Part shown: in pieces, positions 11,717 to 22,649 of the stretch
Layout of the letters: every line of letters starts with the position of its first letter
Position numbering within the stretch: the first letter of the stretch is position 1
NCBI GenBank assembly: GCA_029204225.1
Contig: CM055092.1
Coordinates: 63,971,425-64,035,424, forward strand
Direction of reading: 5' to 3'
Length of the DNA: 64,000 nt
From: Diphasiastrum complanatum
Taxonomy: Eukaryota; Streptophyta; Lycopodiopsida; Lycopodiales; Lycopodiaceae
Made by a program: the position numbers and the translations under genes
Notes under the pieces: model-generated
What the model saw: the letters and a program-made list of their open reading frames with translations, nothing else
The model's database searches: none
Told to the model about the DNA's origin: nothing

Positions 11717-12397
11717 TGTTAAAATTACAGCAAATAAGGATCCTAAGACACTTGAAATGATGAGGGAAACAATAGATTATGATCTCATAAGATTAGCACA
11801 ACTTGAACCATCAAAATCCATCAAGAATCTATGCTTGAACCTCACTAAATGGCCCAAATCCTTGACGAAGCCTTCATACGTGTGAAAGTACGGCCTCCCC
11901 CAGTCTGAGTATTGTACACTAGACCTACATTCAATCCTATAATCATAAGGAATCACAAGAACTCAAACAATTATGAACATAGAGAGCAATTGCACCAATA
12001 TGAGAGAAAAATCATGAAATTACTTGATTGATTTTGGTGAGATATCATCACCTATATATACATGATCCATCACGGTTTTGGGCAGGTATGAGTAGCCCTA
12101 AACCTATCCCTAATGCTAATTTTGGTGGATCTTTCATCCCTACCAAGTTAGGGTTGGAATCTTAGAGATCCTCAACAATGTAAAAACTACCAAAAATAGC
12201 TCCTACTTTTTCTCTCTTGTATCTAAGCATGATTTGGACTCATTCCAAAGGTTCTATCACTTAGGTCTACTTGAGGACATCCTTATGAATGGAATCCTAT
12301 GCTATTTGGCACGTGTGACAAGCCACATCATGACCATCTAACTATTTACAAGTCATATGACCAAAACTAGTCAAGCTAGAATTGTGAATTTTTAACA
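11717..12397 (-). repeat. 3' LTR of the 11.7-15.6 kb element
   Basis: 681 bases from TGTTAAAATTAC (outer edge) to GAATTTTTAACA (inner edge). The portion 11870-12397 aligns throughout with 15066-15578, apart from scattered substitutions and about 18 bases near 12265 missing from the right copy. TATATATAC near 12055 may be the promoter TATA element. Confidence 0.9.
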
Positions 12398-12516
12398 CTC
12401 CTCCTCACTATCTAGCTTGGTTCATGACCATCTAACTATTTACAAGTCATATGACCAAAACTAGTCAAGCTAGAATTGTGAATTTTTAACACTCACTATC
12501 TAGCTTGGTTCAATCA
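12329..12516 (-). repeat. 94-bp tandem duplication over the LTR/PPT junction
   Basis: The sequence starting CATGACCATCTAACTATT at 12329 recurs at 12423, an offset of 94 bases. Both copies include the LTR terminus GAATTTTTAACA and continue into TATCTAGCTTGGTT. The outer copy keeps the polypurine complement CTCCTCCTCAC. The copy next to pol has lost about six bases of it. The other LTR lacks this duplication, so it arose after insertion. Confidence 0.9.
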
Positions 12517-15065
12517 TTGCTTTACTAATCACTCCAAGTGATGATCTGAACTCTATAAAAGGTGTCTTTTGAAGTGGTTTAGTAAGTAGATCAGCTACAC
12601 ATTCATTGCTTGGAACATGCCCCAAAGCAATCTCCTTGGCTTGCACCATTTCTCTCACAAAGTGATGGCATATCTCAATGTGCTTAGATCTTGCATGGAA
12701 GATTGGGTTAGATGCAAGGTGTTGGGCTGATATATTGTCATTGTAGATGATTGGTGCCTCCTCCGAATCCATGATCTTTAGCTCCACCAATAATCTCTTG
12801 ATCCAAAGTACCTCCTTTGTAGTGGTTGTCAAAGCTTTGTACTCGGCCTTGGTTGAAGATAGAGATATAGTTTTTTGCTTTTTTTGAAAGCCATGAAACT
12901 GCACCTTCTCCTATGAAAGTTGAATAGGCACATGTTGATTTCCTATCCCTCATGTCCCTGCAAAATCTGAATCACTAAATGCATGAAGGTTAATCACATC
13001 TCCTCTATATAGAATCCCAAAATTCAATGTACTCGAGATGTATCTTAGAATCCTCTTAGCCTTTTTCCAATGGATATTCAATGGTTTTTTGCATGGATTG
13101 GCTCAACCTAAATACACTAAAACTAAGATCTGGTCTAGTTATAGTGATCCACATTAAGGAGCCTATAAGTTGCCTAAACAAAGTGATGTCCATGAAGGAT
13201 CTTTCATCATCTTCATTTGGCACTTTTACATCTTGCTCCATTGGTGTGTCAACACTTTTGCATACTTCCATCTTAAACTTCTTCAAAATACTTTGAGCAT
13301 AGTCTACTTGACTTATAAAGATAAAGCAGATTCTCTAAGCACCTCCATGCCTAAGATGAAGTGAAGACACCCTAGATCTACCATCTTGAACTCTAAGGAT
13401 AGATCTATCTTGATATTTTCAATACCATCAACACTATTTCCACTAATGATGATGTCATCTACATAAATGAGTAAAAGTACAATACCAACATCATCAAACT
13501 TAATGTAAAGAGATGGATCATATTCACTTTGAGCAAAAGGAAGTGAAATAAGATAGCAATGTAATCTTGAATTCCAAGTTCTCGAGGCTTGCTTCAAGCC
13601 ATAGATGCTTCTTTTGAGATGGCATACTTTGTTCTCCATTCCATGTTTGATGAACCCTTGTGGCTACTCCATATAGATATCCTCTTCCAGAAAACCATTC
13701 AATAAAGCATTAGAGACATCCATTTGACATAGGATCCATCCAAAATGTGATGCAAGTGCAATGATTAGCCTTATTGTGACCATCTTGGCCACGGGTGCAA
13801 AAGTTACCTCATAGTCTATCCCTCTCTCTTGAGCAAAACCTTTTGCAACTAATCTTGCTTTATGTTTGTTAACACTCCCATTTGCATCCAACTTAAGCTT
13901 GAAGACCCGCTTGCATCCTATTACATTCCTTTGAGGTCTATCAACAAGCAACCAAGTTTCATTCTCAATCAAGGCATTATACTCATCCAACATAGCTTTA
14001 TACCATTCTTTGGAGTTCAATGCATCTTCAACATTAGATGGTTCTTCAAAACTAGATAAAGCATAAGAAGTGGATGAGATACCCTCAACTTGTTGCCCTT
14101 TGCCTTGATATGTGAGCCTTGATGGCTCCAATTTTGCCCTTGAAGATCTCCTTGGTGTGATAGGTGGGTTTGGTGTTTGCTCCTCCATGAGCTCCTCCTC
14201 GAAATCAAGATCTTGTTCCTCGGCCATCTTCTTCTTGATTGTTGGAGCACTTGAGCCTTCTTCAAGCATATGCATATGATGTTCATCAAATATAACATCC
14301 CTCAAAACAACAAATTTGTTCAAGGATGGGAGAACAGATAAAGTAGCCCCACTTGCATATCCAAGCATGATCCCTCTTGTGGAAGATGGATCCTCCTTGG
14401 TTCTTGTTTCCAATGGCACATGCACATAGCATATACACCCAAAAACTTTCAAGTGATTAAGATTGGGTTTCTTTCCATACAACATCTCATAAGGAGTTTT
14501 GCCTTCAATTGCTTTGCAAGGCACCCTATTCATCAAGTAGTTTGCACATACAAGAGATTCACCTCAAAAGGGTTTGGGCAAACAAGCATCCAATCTATAA
14601 AGTTTGCCAAGTCTAGTGCCCTTAGCCACTATCTTATCCTTCTTCTTGATGAAACATTCATTTGAAGCAAAGTCAACATTGAAACCATTGTCTACCATTT
14701 GGCCAACACTTAGTAGATTCTTTGTTATTGCAGGAATGTACAAAACACCTTTTATGTTGATCTTTTTGGAAGATCCTAAGCAAAGGGGAATGCTACCAAC
14801 TCCTTCAATCTTAGAAGCTTCATCATTGGATGTATAGATAGACTTTATAGGTCCATCATAAGATAAGAGAGAAGAGAAAAACTCCCTTTTGCTAGTCATG
14901 TGTGAACTAGCACCCGAGTCAATCCACCAAGGATCTTCTCCTTGGAAGCTTTTTGAAGAAAATATGGACATCATGAGAGAGTCCTCATGTGAACTCTCCT
15001 CCTCCTCCTCCTCTTTGCTCATGTTGGCTTGGCTTTGATCTTGCTTCCTCTTGAAGCATTTCGAG
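12500..15065 (-). pseudogene. copia pol with integrase deleted
   Basis: On the minus strand, protease is clear at about 14940-14870 (WWIDSGASSHMT, the DSGA catalytic motif), followed by LYIPAITKNLLSVGQM. After LGKLYRLDA the frame passes a TGA and joins SLVCANYLMNRVPCK, which lies past the integrase core, so the core is deleted. The integrase C-terminal region and RT follow (VFGCICYVHVPLETR; CKRVFKLKLDANG; LIYVDDIIISG), with a TAG at 13664-13666 replacing the glutamine codon in EQPQG. Frameshifts lie near 13310 and in the T-run near 12880. RNase H ends at 12500 (LSSTKAEYKAL; HARSKHIEICHHFVRE). It shares close protein motifs with the first element (2-2819). Confidence 0.92.
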
Positions 15066-15578
15066 GAAGCCTTTACACGTGTGAAAGTACAACCTCCCAC
15101 AGTTTGAGTACTGTACACCAGACCTACATTCAATCCTATAATCATTAGTAATAACAAGAACTCAAACAATTATGAACATAGAGAGAAATTGCACCAATAT
15201 GAGAGAAAAATCATGAAATTACTTGATTGATTTTGGTGAGATATCATCACATATATATACATGATCCATCACGGTTTTGGGCAGATATGAGTAGCCCTAA
15301 ACCTATCCCTAATGCTAATTTTGGTGGATCTTTCATCCCCAACAAGTCAGGGTTGGAATCTTGGAATCCCTCAACAATGTAAAAATTACCAAAAATAGCT
15401 CCTACTTTTTCTCTCTTGTATCTAAGCATGATTTGGACTCATTCCAAAGGTTCTAGAACATCCTTATGAATGGAATCCTATGCTATTTGGCACATGTGAC
15501 AAGCCATATCATGACCATCTAACTATTTACAAGTCATATGACCAAAACTAGTCAAGCTAGAATTGTGAATTTTTAACA
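15066..15578 (-). repeat. 5' LTR of the same element, inner end deleted
   Basis: Aligns with 11870-12397 from GAAGCCTT to the terminus GAATTTTTAACA at 15578. The last 150 or so bases of the full LTR, which should lie at its left, are replaced by pol sequence. Its outer edge abuts CCTAT. Confidence 0.9.
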
Positions 15579-15583
15579 CCTAT
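15579..15583. repeat. target-site duplication, right copy (CCTAT)
   Basis: Matches 11712-11716 exactly and lies directly outside the LTR end. Confidence 0.85.
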
Positions 15584-16510
15584 GTCACTACACCGTAGGG
15601 CCGACCAATAAAGTTGACCAAAATAGTGTAGACCATGAGGACCACATAAACATAAGCTTAGAATATACAAATAGAGACGATGCCAACTAAAATTTAGGGC
15701 CTTTTCAACTTGTGCATTCGGATATTTATGGAGTTACAACAATTAGCAATGGTGGTGCTAAGATGTATGTGACATTTATTGACAATTTTAGTAGATTTTG
15801 TTGGGTGTATCTACTAAAGAGCAAGGATGAGATGTTTGATGTCTTTGTAAAGTTCAAATCGCAAGGGACGTCCAATTTTCTACCAAAATCAAGTGCCTAA
15901 GGAGTGACAATGGTGGTGAGTACATTTTTACCAAGTTCAAAATATTTTGTGATGCAGAATGGGATTATATTGATGACAATGTGATGATACTTTGGATGTT
16001 GATGGTGAAGAACGCTATTCAAGTCAAAAGCCAAGGAGCACATCAAGGAAAAGGCAACAGCCTTCAAGGCTCACTTATGATGAAAAGGTAAGCAAGCTAT
16101 ACTTTCCAGACCTCTTTTGATGAATTTACACGTGTAGATGAAGCAAGGCAATAAGAGGAGTGGATCCAAGCAATGGATCTTCAGTATCAAGATCTTATGA
16201 AAAAAAAATATGGAGATTGGTGGAACTTCCTAAGGACAAGAAGGCAAATGAATGCAAGTGGATCTTCAAAGTGAAGACAAACCAAGATGGATCAATCAAC
16301 AAGTACAAGACAAGGCTGGTGGCAAAAGAATATGCTCAAGAGTATGGTATTGACTATGATGAGACTTTTGCACTCGTTGCAAAGATGGTAAGCATTAGGG
16401 TCATTATTTCTCTTGCAACACTTTATGGATGGGATCTATGACAATTGTACATCACTAATGCATTCTTGAATGGAGATCTTGAGGAGGAGGTTTTTATGGA
16501 GCAACCTAAG

Positions 16511-17565
16511 TGATAAAAATGCAGCAAAATAATCCCATTTGATCCTAGAAATGATGGAGAAAGCAGCTACTTAAGATCCAAACAAGATCTAGAAGCTAGA
16601 TTACTAATCAATGCATTGATTCCTAGCTTATCTTGGCTCAAACTTAGAATAAGGTGTCCTATGCTTTTGGCACATGTGACATCCCACAACATGGCCTCAA
16701 AGTCATTTACAAGTGGTAATTGTGCAAACTAGTTAACACTCCTCCTCACAACTAGTTTGAAGATAGCATAGACTTGCTTATCAACCCTAGGGCTGATCTT
16801 AATTCACAAATGCAGCTCTTTGAAGTGGTTTAATGAGGATATCAGCAATACATTCACTACTTGCCACATGCTCCAAAGATATCTCCTTTGATTGCACCTT
16901 CTCTCTCACAAAATGATGAGAGATCTCAATATGTTTTGACCTTGCATGGAAGATTGGATTGGCTACAAAGTGTTGGGCTGAAATGTTGTCATTGAAGAGA
17001 GTTGGAACAACATCTAAACTCATGACTTTCAGCTCCATAAGTAGCCTCTTGATCATAATAGCTCCTTTGTTGTAGTGGTGAGAGCTTTATACTCGGCTTC
17101 AATTGAAGAAAGTAAGATAGTTGTATAGGTACTTGTGGACTTCCTATCCCTTTTGTCACCTGCAAAATTTGAGTCACTAAAGGCATGCAAATCAATGACA
17201 TCTCCTCTATAGAAAATTCCATGATCTAGAGTACCCGAGATGTATCTCAAGATCTTGTTAGCATTTTTCCAATGTATCACTAATGGATCTTGCATATATT
17301 GACTTAGCGTACACACAATAAAGCATAAATCAGGCCTAGTTATGGTGATCCACATTAAGGAGCCTATAAGTTGCCTATAAAGAGTGATGTCCATAAAGGA
17401 TGCTTCATCACTTTTATTGAGCACTTTTACATCTTGCTCTATTGGTGTTTCTACTTGTTTGCAATCTTAGGTATCCTATGCTTTTGGCACGTGTGACATC
17501 CTATAACATGGCCTCAAAGTCATTTACAAGTGGTAGTTGTGCAAACTAGCTTGTGTAAATTTAAT
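16511..17565 (-). mobile_element. nested minus-strand copia remnant
   Basis: The left side is an LTR (16511-16738) beginning TGATAAAAATGC and ending TAGTTAACA, next to a polypurine complement CTCCTCCTCAC. The right side (17469 to about 17565) repeats part of that LTR (TCCTATGCTTTTGGCAC, CAAAGTCATTTACAAGTGG) in the same orientation. Between them only an RNase H region survives. The insert lies exactly inside the RT frame of the surrounding plus-strand copia. AGTGA occurs at 16509-16513 and 17566-17570 and could be a target-site duplication. The right LTR end is too degraded to confirm this. Confidence 0.82.
16799..17424 (-). pseudogene. RNase H of the nested copia remnant
   Basis: The minus-strand frame from 17424 runs through SFMDITLYRQLIGSLMWI, TITRPDLCFIV, FSDSNFAGDKRDRKS and LSSIEAEYKALTTTTKE to a stop at 17053. 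It then shifts frame into FNDNISAQHFVANP and HARSKHIEISHHFVRE, ending at 16799. A segment of about 15 residues before LLSSIEAEY (normally containing the ISWLSKKQ motif) is deleted in frame. Protein motifs are close to the 12.5-15.1 kb element, so both belong to one group. Confidence 0.88.
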
Positions 17566-18859
17566 AGTGAGGGCTGAATTTCACATGGCAAGCTTAATCA
17601 TGTATGTTTTCTCCAAAAGAGTTTGTATGGACTTAAGCAAGCACCAAGGAGCTAGGGTATGCTAAGCTTAACACTTTTCTACTTCCTTAAATTTCATTAT
17701 GAGTAAGCATGATGATTCACTTTATTTTAGATTTGTTGGAAATGATGTTACTATTCTTCTAATCTACGTGGATGATATCGTTTTGAGTGGAGGCAACAAT
17801 CAAGATATAGATGATATCAAGATAGCACTCAAGAAGGAGTTTGAGGTGCATGATCTTGGTCTTTTGCATTATATCTTGGGAATCGAGATATTTAGAACTT
17901 CTCAAATTACTTTCATTTGTCAAGAGAAGTATGCTAATTCTATTCTTAAATAATTCATATGAATGATGCTAAATCTATTTATACACCTCTATGGAGTCAA
18001 ATGTAAAGCTCACTATAAGAGGTAATGAAAGATCCTTCAAGGACATTGCTCTCTATAGGAAGCCAATTGGTTCACTCATATATCTAACCATCACAAGACC
18101 TGATCTAAGTTACTATGTTGGAAGATTATGTCAATTCATGCATGATCCTAGTGTGGAGCATTGGAAGCTAGGTAAGAGAGTATTGAGGTACATCTCAAGT
18201 TCTAGAGATTTTGGCATTGTTTATAGAAGAACATCTCCTAACTTGTTTGGATTTTCAGATTTAGACTTTGCTGGAGATCAAATGGATAGGAAATCCATAC
18301 ATACTATTTTTATAGGTGATGGAGCTATCTCATGGATATCAAATAAACAAGCAACAATCTCTTTATCATCTAGTGAGGCCGAGTACAAAGCCTTGACTTC
18401 ATGCACAAAAGAGATGCTATGGATCAAAAGGATGATAATGGATCTTAAATTGCTGGATTTTCAAAAGTGTCCAAGCATCTTTTGTAATAACCTTTTAGTT
18501 CAAAGTTTGGCAAGCAATCATGTTTTTCATGCAAGTAGGGCTTATCATTTTGTGAGAGAACAACTCATGGCAAAGGAAGTGGAGCTTCAACATGTCTCAT
18601 CAAGGGAGCATGTCACAATGGCTAATATCTTCACCAAAGCATTGGTAAAAGACTTGTTTATAAAGTATAGAACTCGTCTTGGAGTACTGTCAAAATCTAT
18701 GCTAAAACTAGTTTACTTGAGTTATTTTGGCAAATTTGAAGCCAACTTGGGTTGATGAGCTTGCCTCAACAGTTTTTGTCAAAATACTACATGGAATTTT
18801 GTTTGAAGATTCAACTTGTCCGTTACTCCTCAAATAGTAGGGTGTAGTACCAAAAAATC

Positions 18860-19130
18860 ACAAAATCAATAAATCACAAAAAAATTCTTCCATTAAGCAT
18901 TTGATTGTATCATTGACAAAGTGAGTATCTCTATCACTTACGATCTCAACAGGACATCCAAATCGAACAATGATGTTGATAGAGTTGTGCCTTCACAATT
19001 AATCTTTGATGTTGAACTTTTATCAAATACTCAACAATATAAACTGCCCACTCAAGTACCACTTCCACATAAAATAATGCAGCATCGGCCGATAGCTCAT
19101 CATCCACTTAACTAGTGCTAATTGTATCCT
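18860..19130 (-). pseudogene. Ty3/gypsy integrase fragment
   Basis: The minus strand reads IIVRFGCPVEIVSDRDTHFV followed by NDTIKCLMEEFF, the region around the second catalytic Asp of plant Ty3/gypsy integrases (consensus form: GxPxxIVSDRGTHF). No longer frame can be followed. The fragment may belong with the gypsy remnant at 3555-4990, but they are far apart and this is not shown. Confidence 0.78.
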
Positions 19131-19141
19131 TGATGCATGAT

Positions 19142-19447
19142 CTACAATATTGTGTTGTTTACAAAATTAATATCGTCTATACAAAACATAAACTCTCCTA
19201 TGAGATCATCTATTTTCCTGGCTATATACAAGTCAAAATCAATGTACCTCTCAGAATCAAAAAATGTGTCTTTAGATTCATTCAAAAGTCTGATGTGCAA
19301 CTGTTTATCAGTTGCATCAACATTAGAAACAATCATGTCCACCACTGTATTTAGGTCATCCTCATGTATAGAAGGAGAATCTTGCAGTTGAAGATCAAGG
19401 GTTAGGGGAGGACTCTCAACCAGTGGAATTGCGGACATACTAGCCAC
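19142..19447 (-). other. unrecognised open frame
   Basis: An ATG-started frame of 101 codons, rich in Asp, Ile and Val (for example DDLNTVVDMIVSNVDATD). It adjoins the gypsy integrase fragment on the same strand. I do not recognise it, and it lacks the H2C2 zinc motif expected upstream of integrase. It may be chance. Confidence 0.2.
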
Positions 19448-19766
19448 TCAAAATCGATACTCGATTCCTTGATATCAATTCTGACTAGTGCAAAGTAATG
19501 TGCCATTTGCTTGAACATCCCATTTTGTGCTTGAAATTGATATCTGAAGTTCCTTAGTCAACCTTATTTTTTTCAATAATTTGAATAACAATGTCTAATT
19601 TCGATTCTAGTCTGTTGTTTTTTTTGCACGAATTGGGTATTACTAAATATATAGACTATTTCAAGACATTTTTTTGTCCTTTTTTTTTGCCCTACCTTCT
19701 ATCATAGATGGTCCTAGTGTAAAAGCATTTTCTGATATTTATCTCATATTTAAATCTCCGTTCAGT

Positions 19767-19930
19767 ACCTTGCAAGGCCAACGGAATACATCAACAATTC
19801 ACAACGAGCTACTCACCTCAGTCCAATGGTGTAGCTGAACGGAATAATGGGATGCTCATCGAAAGTGCCAAGAGCATGCTAACCCATGCCTCTCTTTCGA
19901 AGAAATTTTGGGCAAAAGTACTTTAGAACC
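19767..19930 (+). pseudogene. copia integrase scrap
   Basis: Reads CKANGIHQQFTTSYSPQSNG, then VAERNN and SAKSMLTHASLSKKFWAK, the segment containing the catalytic Glu of copia integrase. It is nearly identical in words to 45620-45760 (QQFTTSYSPQSNGIVERKN; SAKSMLAHVSLRKKLWAE), so it comes from the same family. Nothing of the element continues on either side. Confidence 0.85.
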
Positions 19931-21108
19931 TTAGAAAGGAGACCTATACTTAGGATGGAGATCATTCTAAAGTTGGATCAAAGTAGTATGGCCAACCTTG
20001 GCCAGATCTCAGACTTGGTTAACCTCGACATGAACAAATATAAATCCAAGCTTGACAAGTCTGTAAATACATGCCAAATATACACTAAAAAGTTTAGGTT
20101 TTTGGAGTTTCAATTTGTCTTTGTTTTTTTTATCTCTTGTTAAATATTTCGAAGGATTCCGATATTGTCTCCCCTTGTACTTCTGAAGCTGCTTCTTCCA
20201 GTAATACAAAATTTGACAAATCCAAGCCTGTAGATTTAGAATCTTTTTTTATTGATGCGAGTGTTAGTGATGATGATTGTGCAAATTTTGATCAAGCCTA
20301 AAATAGGGATTTTTGTTTATAGGCCCTAGAACTACCACCACTCTTTCTCCAAGTGATAAATCCCTAATCACCTTGCCTACTTACTATATAAATAACAATT
20401 CTTTTTTGACCTTATCGGACATATCAGATCTATTTTATTTCACGAAGGTTTAGAACAAGGAGCTTCATGAATTTTCAGATATAATTGATTGTGATGCTGA
20501 TGATCTTCTCCTTGGTGTGGATGATATAGATAAAGATCAATTTTTTTCACAGAAATATTGCCTGAAGATGGTTGTTGAGCAGATGCACCAAAAAGAAGAT
20601 GATCTTCCATTTGAAGAGGAGTTTCTCAGATTCTAGAATCAACTTGGTTTCCATAACCAAATGTGTATACACTGAGCTTATTGACATTGAAAGGTGGTCA
20701 TAATATTGATGGTGAGACAATAAGCGAGGAAGACAAAGTTGAATGCGTAAGTTTTGTATCTTGAATTGTACTAATTGATCTGTGAGGATTTTATATTGGA
20801 GCTAACTTTTCTGTTTATTTCAAAAAACTTTGTATCTTGATGAGCTTGCAATCCATCGAGGAGGGCATAGATCTTCTACTGGCAAATTCTAAAGAGACCA
20901 TGCACTAGGCCATTATCTGAAGTTCTTCAAGAATAACGAGATAAGTGTTGCCCATTCAAAGTTTAATCAACATGGTGAAACAATGATTATGGCAATCAAA
21001 CTTTAAGCACTTTCACATTTTCTTGGAGGGCATAATCTTATGAGGGTGCATAGAATAGTACTTGTTACAAAAACTATTGCACTTTAAAATTTTAGGATTT
21101 CATGCTAG
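19931..21108. other. no recognised gene
   Basis: Contains broken acidic frames (20160-20300: SEAASSSNTKFDKSKP, SDDDCANFDQA; 20460-20640, also acidic). These look like decayed coding sequence but match nothing I know. Confidence 0.35.
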
Positions 21109-21477
21109 TGTTGGTGTATGAACGATAGTCTGCTTGGTCTACGATTGATTACGATTGCAGCGGATGTGACGAAAGCAGAACACACGAGGCAATTACGATA
21201 AAAACGATGTCTCTACCAACAGTAAGAAAGACAATGAACATGTAGTAACTATGATTTCAGGAACGTGGATTGACCAGGGAACAGAATTGAAAGCTTGTTA
21301 TCCCTTTTTGGGTTATCAGAGTAGGAGTCTGAGACTTCCGTAATAGTAGGATTGCGAAGCATTAGGCATCTTGAGCAGCCAAGCGATCCTCTGTCTCTGA
21401 TAACCGTGTTTGTGTGCAACAGAGTGAGAGAGACAATTGCATTCAATCAAGAATATAAGGAATTGAACAGTAGCAAA

Positions 21478-21480
<3 letters not shown>

Positions 21481-21516
<36 letters not shown>
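21481..21516. repeat. (TA)n microsatellite
   Basis: Uninterrupted TA run inside the LTR. Open frames through it encode only Tyr-Ile repeats and are not genes. Confidence 0.98.
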
Positions 21517-21519
<3 letters not shown>

Positions 21520-21594
21520 AGAATCGGAACACACTACAATAGCGCTGATAAGTGCATGCTCCTAATTACAGACTCAAAACAATAGCTATAGTTC

Positions 21595-21765
<171 letters not shown>

Positions 21766-21880
21766 AATCACTAACTCTAAGGATCTAGTTACTTAAGACC
21801 TTTTGGTCGTTTGATCACTATGTGCATACAGATTGTTCAACTCAACAACACCTATCACCCCTTCTCTTCGCTCAGATACA

Positions 21881-21888
21881 TATTTATA
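21881..21888 (-). promoter_or_regulatory. LTR TATA box
   Basis: TATAAATA on the minus strand in the context CAGCTATAAATATG. The inverted LTR copy has the same octamer in the same context at 28206-28213, which supports it as the LTR promoter. Confidence 0.65.
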
Positions 21889-22580
21889 GCTGTCAGAGTC
21901 TTTTGATTTATTGTTTACAAGATGATTAATAGCCGTTTAAACAAGATTCGTAGATCCGTTATTGGAGCATTGTGAAGGAGGAGAAGTTCAGAGAGTAATG
22001 TATGCATCGTAGTGCAAGGATGTAGGGCATGATGGCCGTAGTTTGTCCGTAATCATTTGAACAACTGCTGGTCATTTGATCAATTATTGATCGTTTGCTT
22101 TGTAGATGATCGTTTGCTTCCTTCGTTGATAATCGTAAGTGATAACTTACGGAGCTAAACGATGAGATGGGTCAACCGTTGTTAGTTGACTTCGTAGGAA
22201 CTCGTAAATCGTCATCGCTGGTCGACTTCATTGATAACCATAAGTAGGTTGCTTACGTTTAAAAACGGTTGAGGAGAGTTGACTCTGGTCATTCGTAGGA
22301 GATTGTAAGAAGGTCACTTGCAGTGGTCGATGGGATTCTGCAAGTGCTCGTAGATGGTAACCTACGTGTTTTAACAACTCCCTTGCAGTTTGCGGTCTGA
22401 GTCGTGCTTCTCCGTAAACATTGATTTAACGGTTCTCTTCGGTCAGACCGTAGGCTGGCGATAGCTTTGCGATTCTGACTGTTTCTTACTTTGCGTGTAT
22501 TTCTGCAGACTGATTCTGAGAGAGAATTCTTGAGAGTAGGAGGGCAAAGGGATGAGTAGGAGAAGATTAGAATTCCAACA

Positions 22581-22590
22581 CTCCCCCTTA
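22581..22590 (-). other. polypurine tract
   Basis: TTAAGGGGGAG on the minus strand directly abuts the TGTTGGAATTC start of the LTR. Confidence 0.8.
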
Positions 22591-22649
22591 AGCTTGCTGC
22601 TACGAATCTGGACTCAAATTGAGATTTAACAATTCTACTAGAGTAGAAT

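Larger units (their letters stand above)
11717..15578 (-). mobile_element. Ty1/copia deletion derivative, minus strand
   Basis: The element is bounded by LTRs that start TGTTAAAAATTC and end TTTTAACA (minus-strand reading), and flanked by CCTAT on both sides. It reads right to left: truncated 5' LTR (15066-15578), protease, then RT and RNase H, then 3' LTR (11717-12397). Two large deletions are visible. One removes the inner end of the 5' LTR, the primer-binding site and gag (junction near 15066). The other removes most of GAG-pre-integrase and the integrase catalytic core (junction near 14570). Reverse transcription makes both LTRs alike, so the asymmetric loss happened after insertion. Confidence 0.93.
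15698..18755 (+). pseudogene. copia pol split by a nested element
   Basis: Plus-strand integrase opens the feature (LVHSDIYG, TFIDNFSRFCWVYLL, then RSDNGGEY in another frame). Most of the rest of the integrase is lost. RT begins near 16190 (CKWIFKVKTNQDGS; RLVAKEYAQEYGIDYDETF; NAFLNGDLEEEVFMEQPK) and stops at 16510, where the minus-strand element at 16511-17565 interrupts it. RT resumes at about 17571 in the expected place (HVCFLQKSLYGLKQAPRS), then LIYVDDIVLSGG, and RNase H (TITRPDLSYYVGRL; LSSSEAEYKALTSCTKE) to a stop at 18753-18755. A stop at 17951-17953, frameshifts and a small deletion (HASRAYHFVRE lacks the KHIE segment) show decay. Confidence 0.9.
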
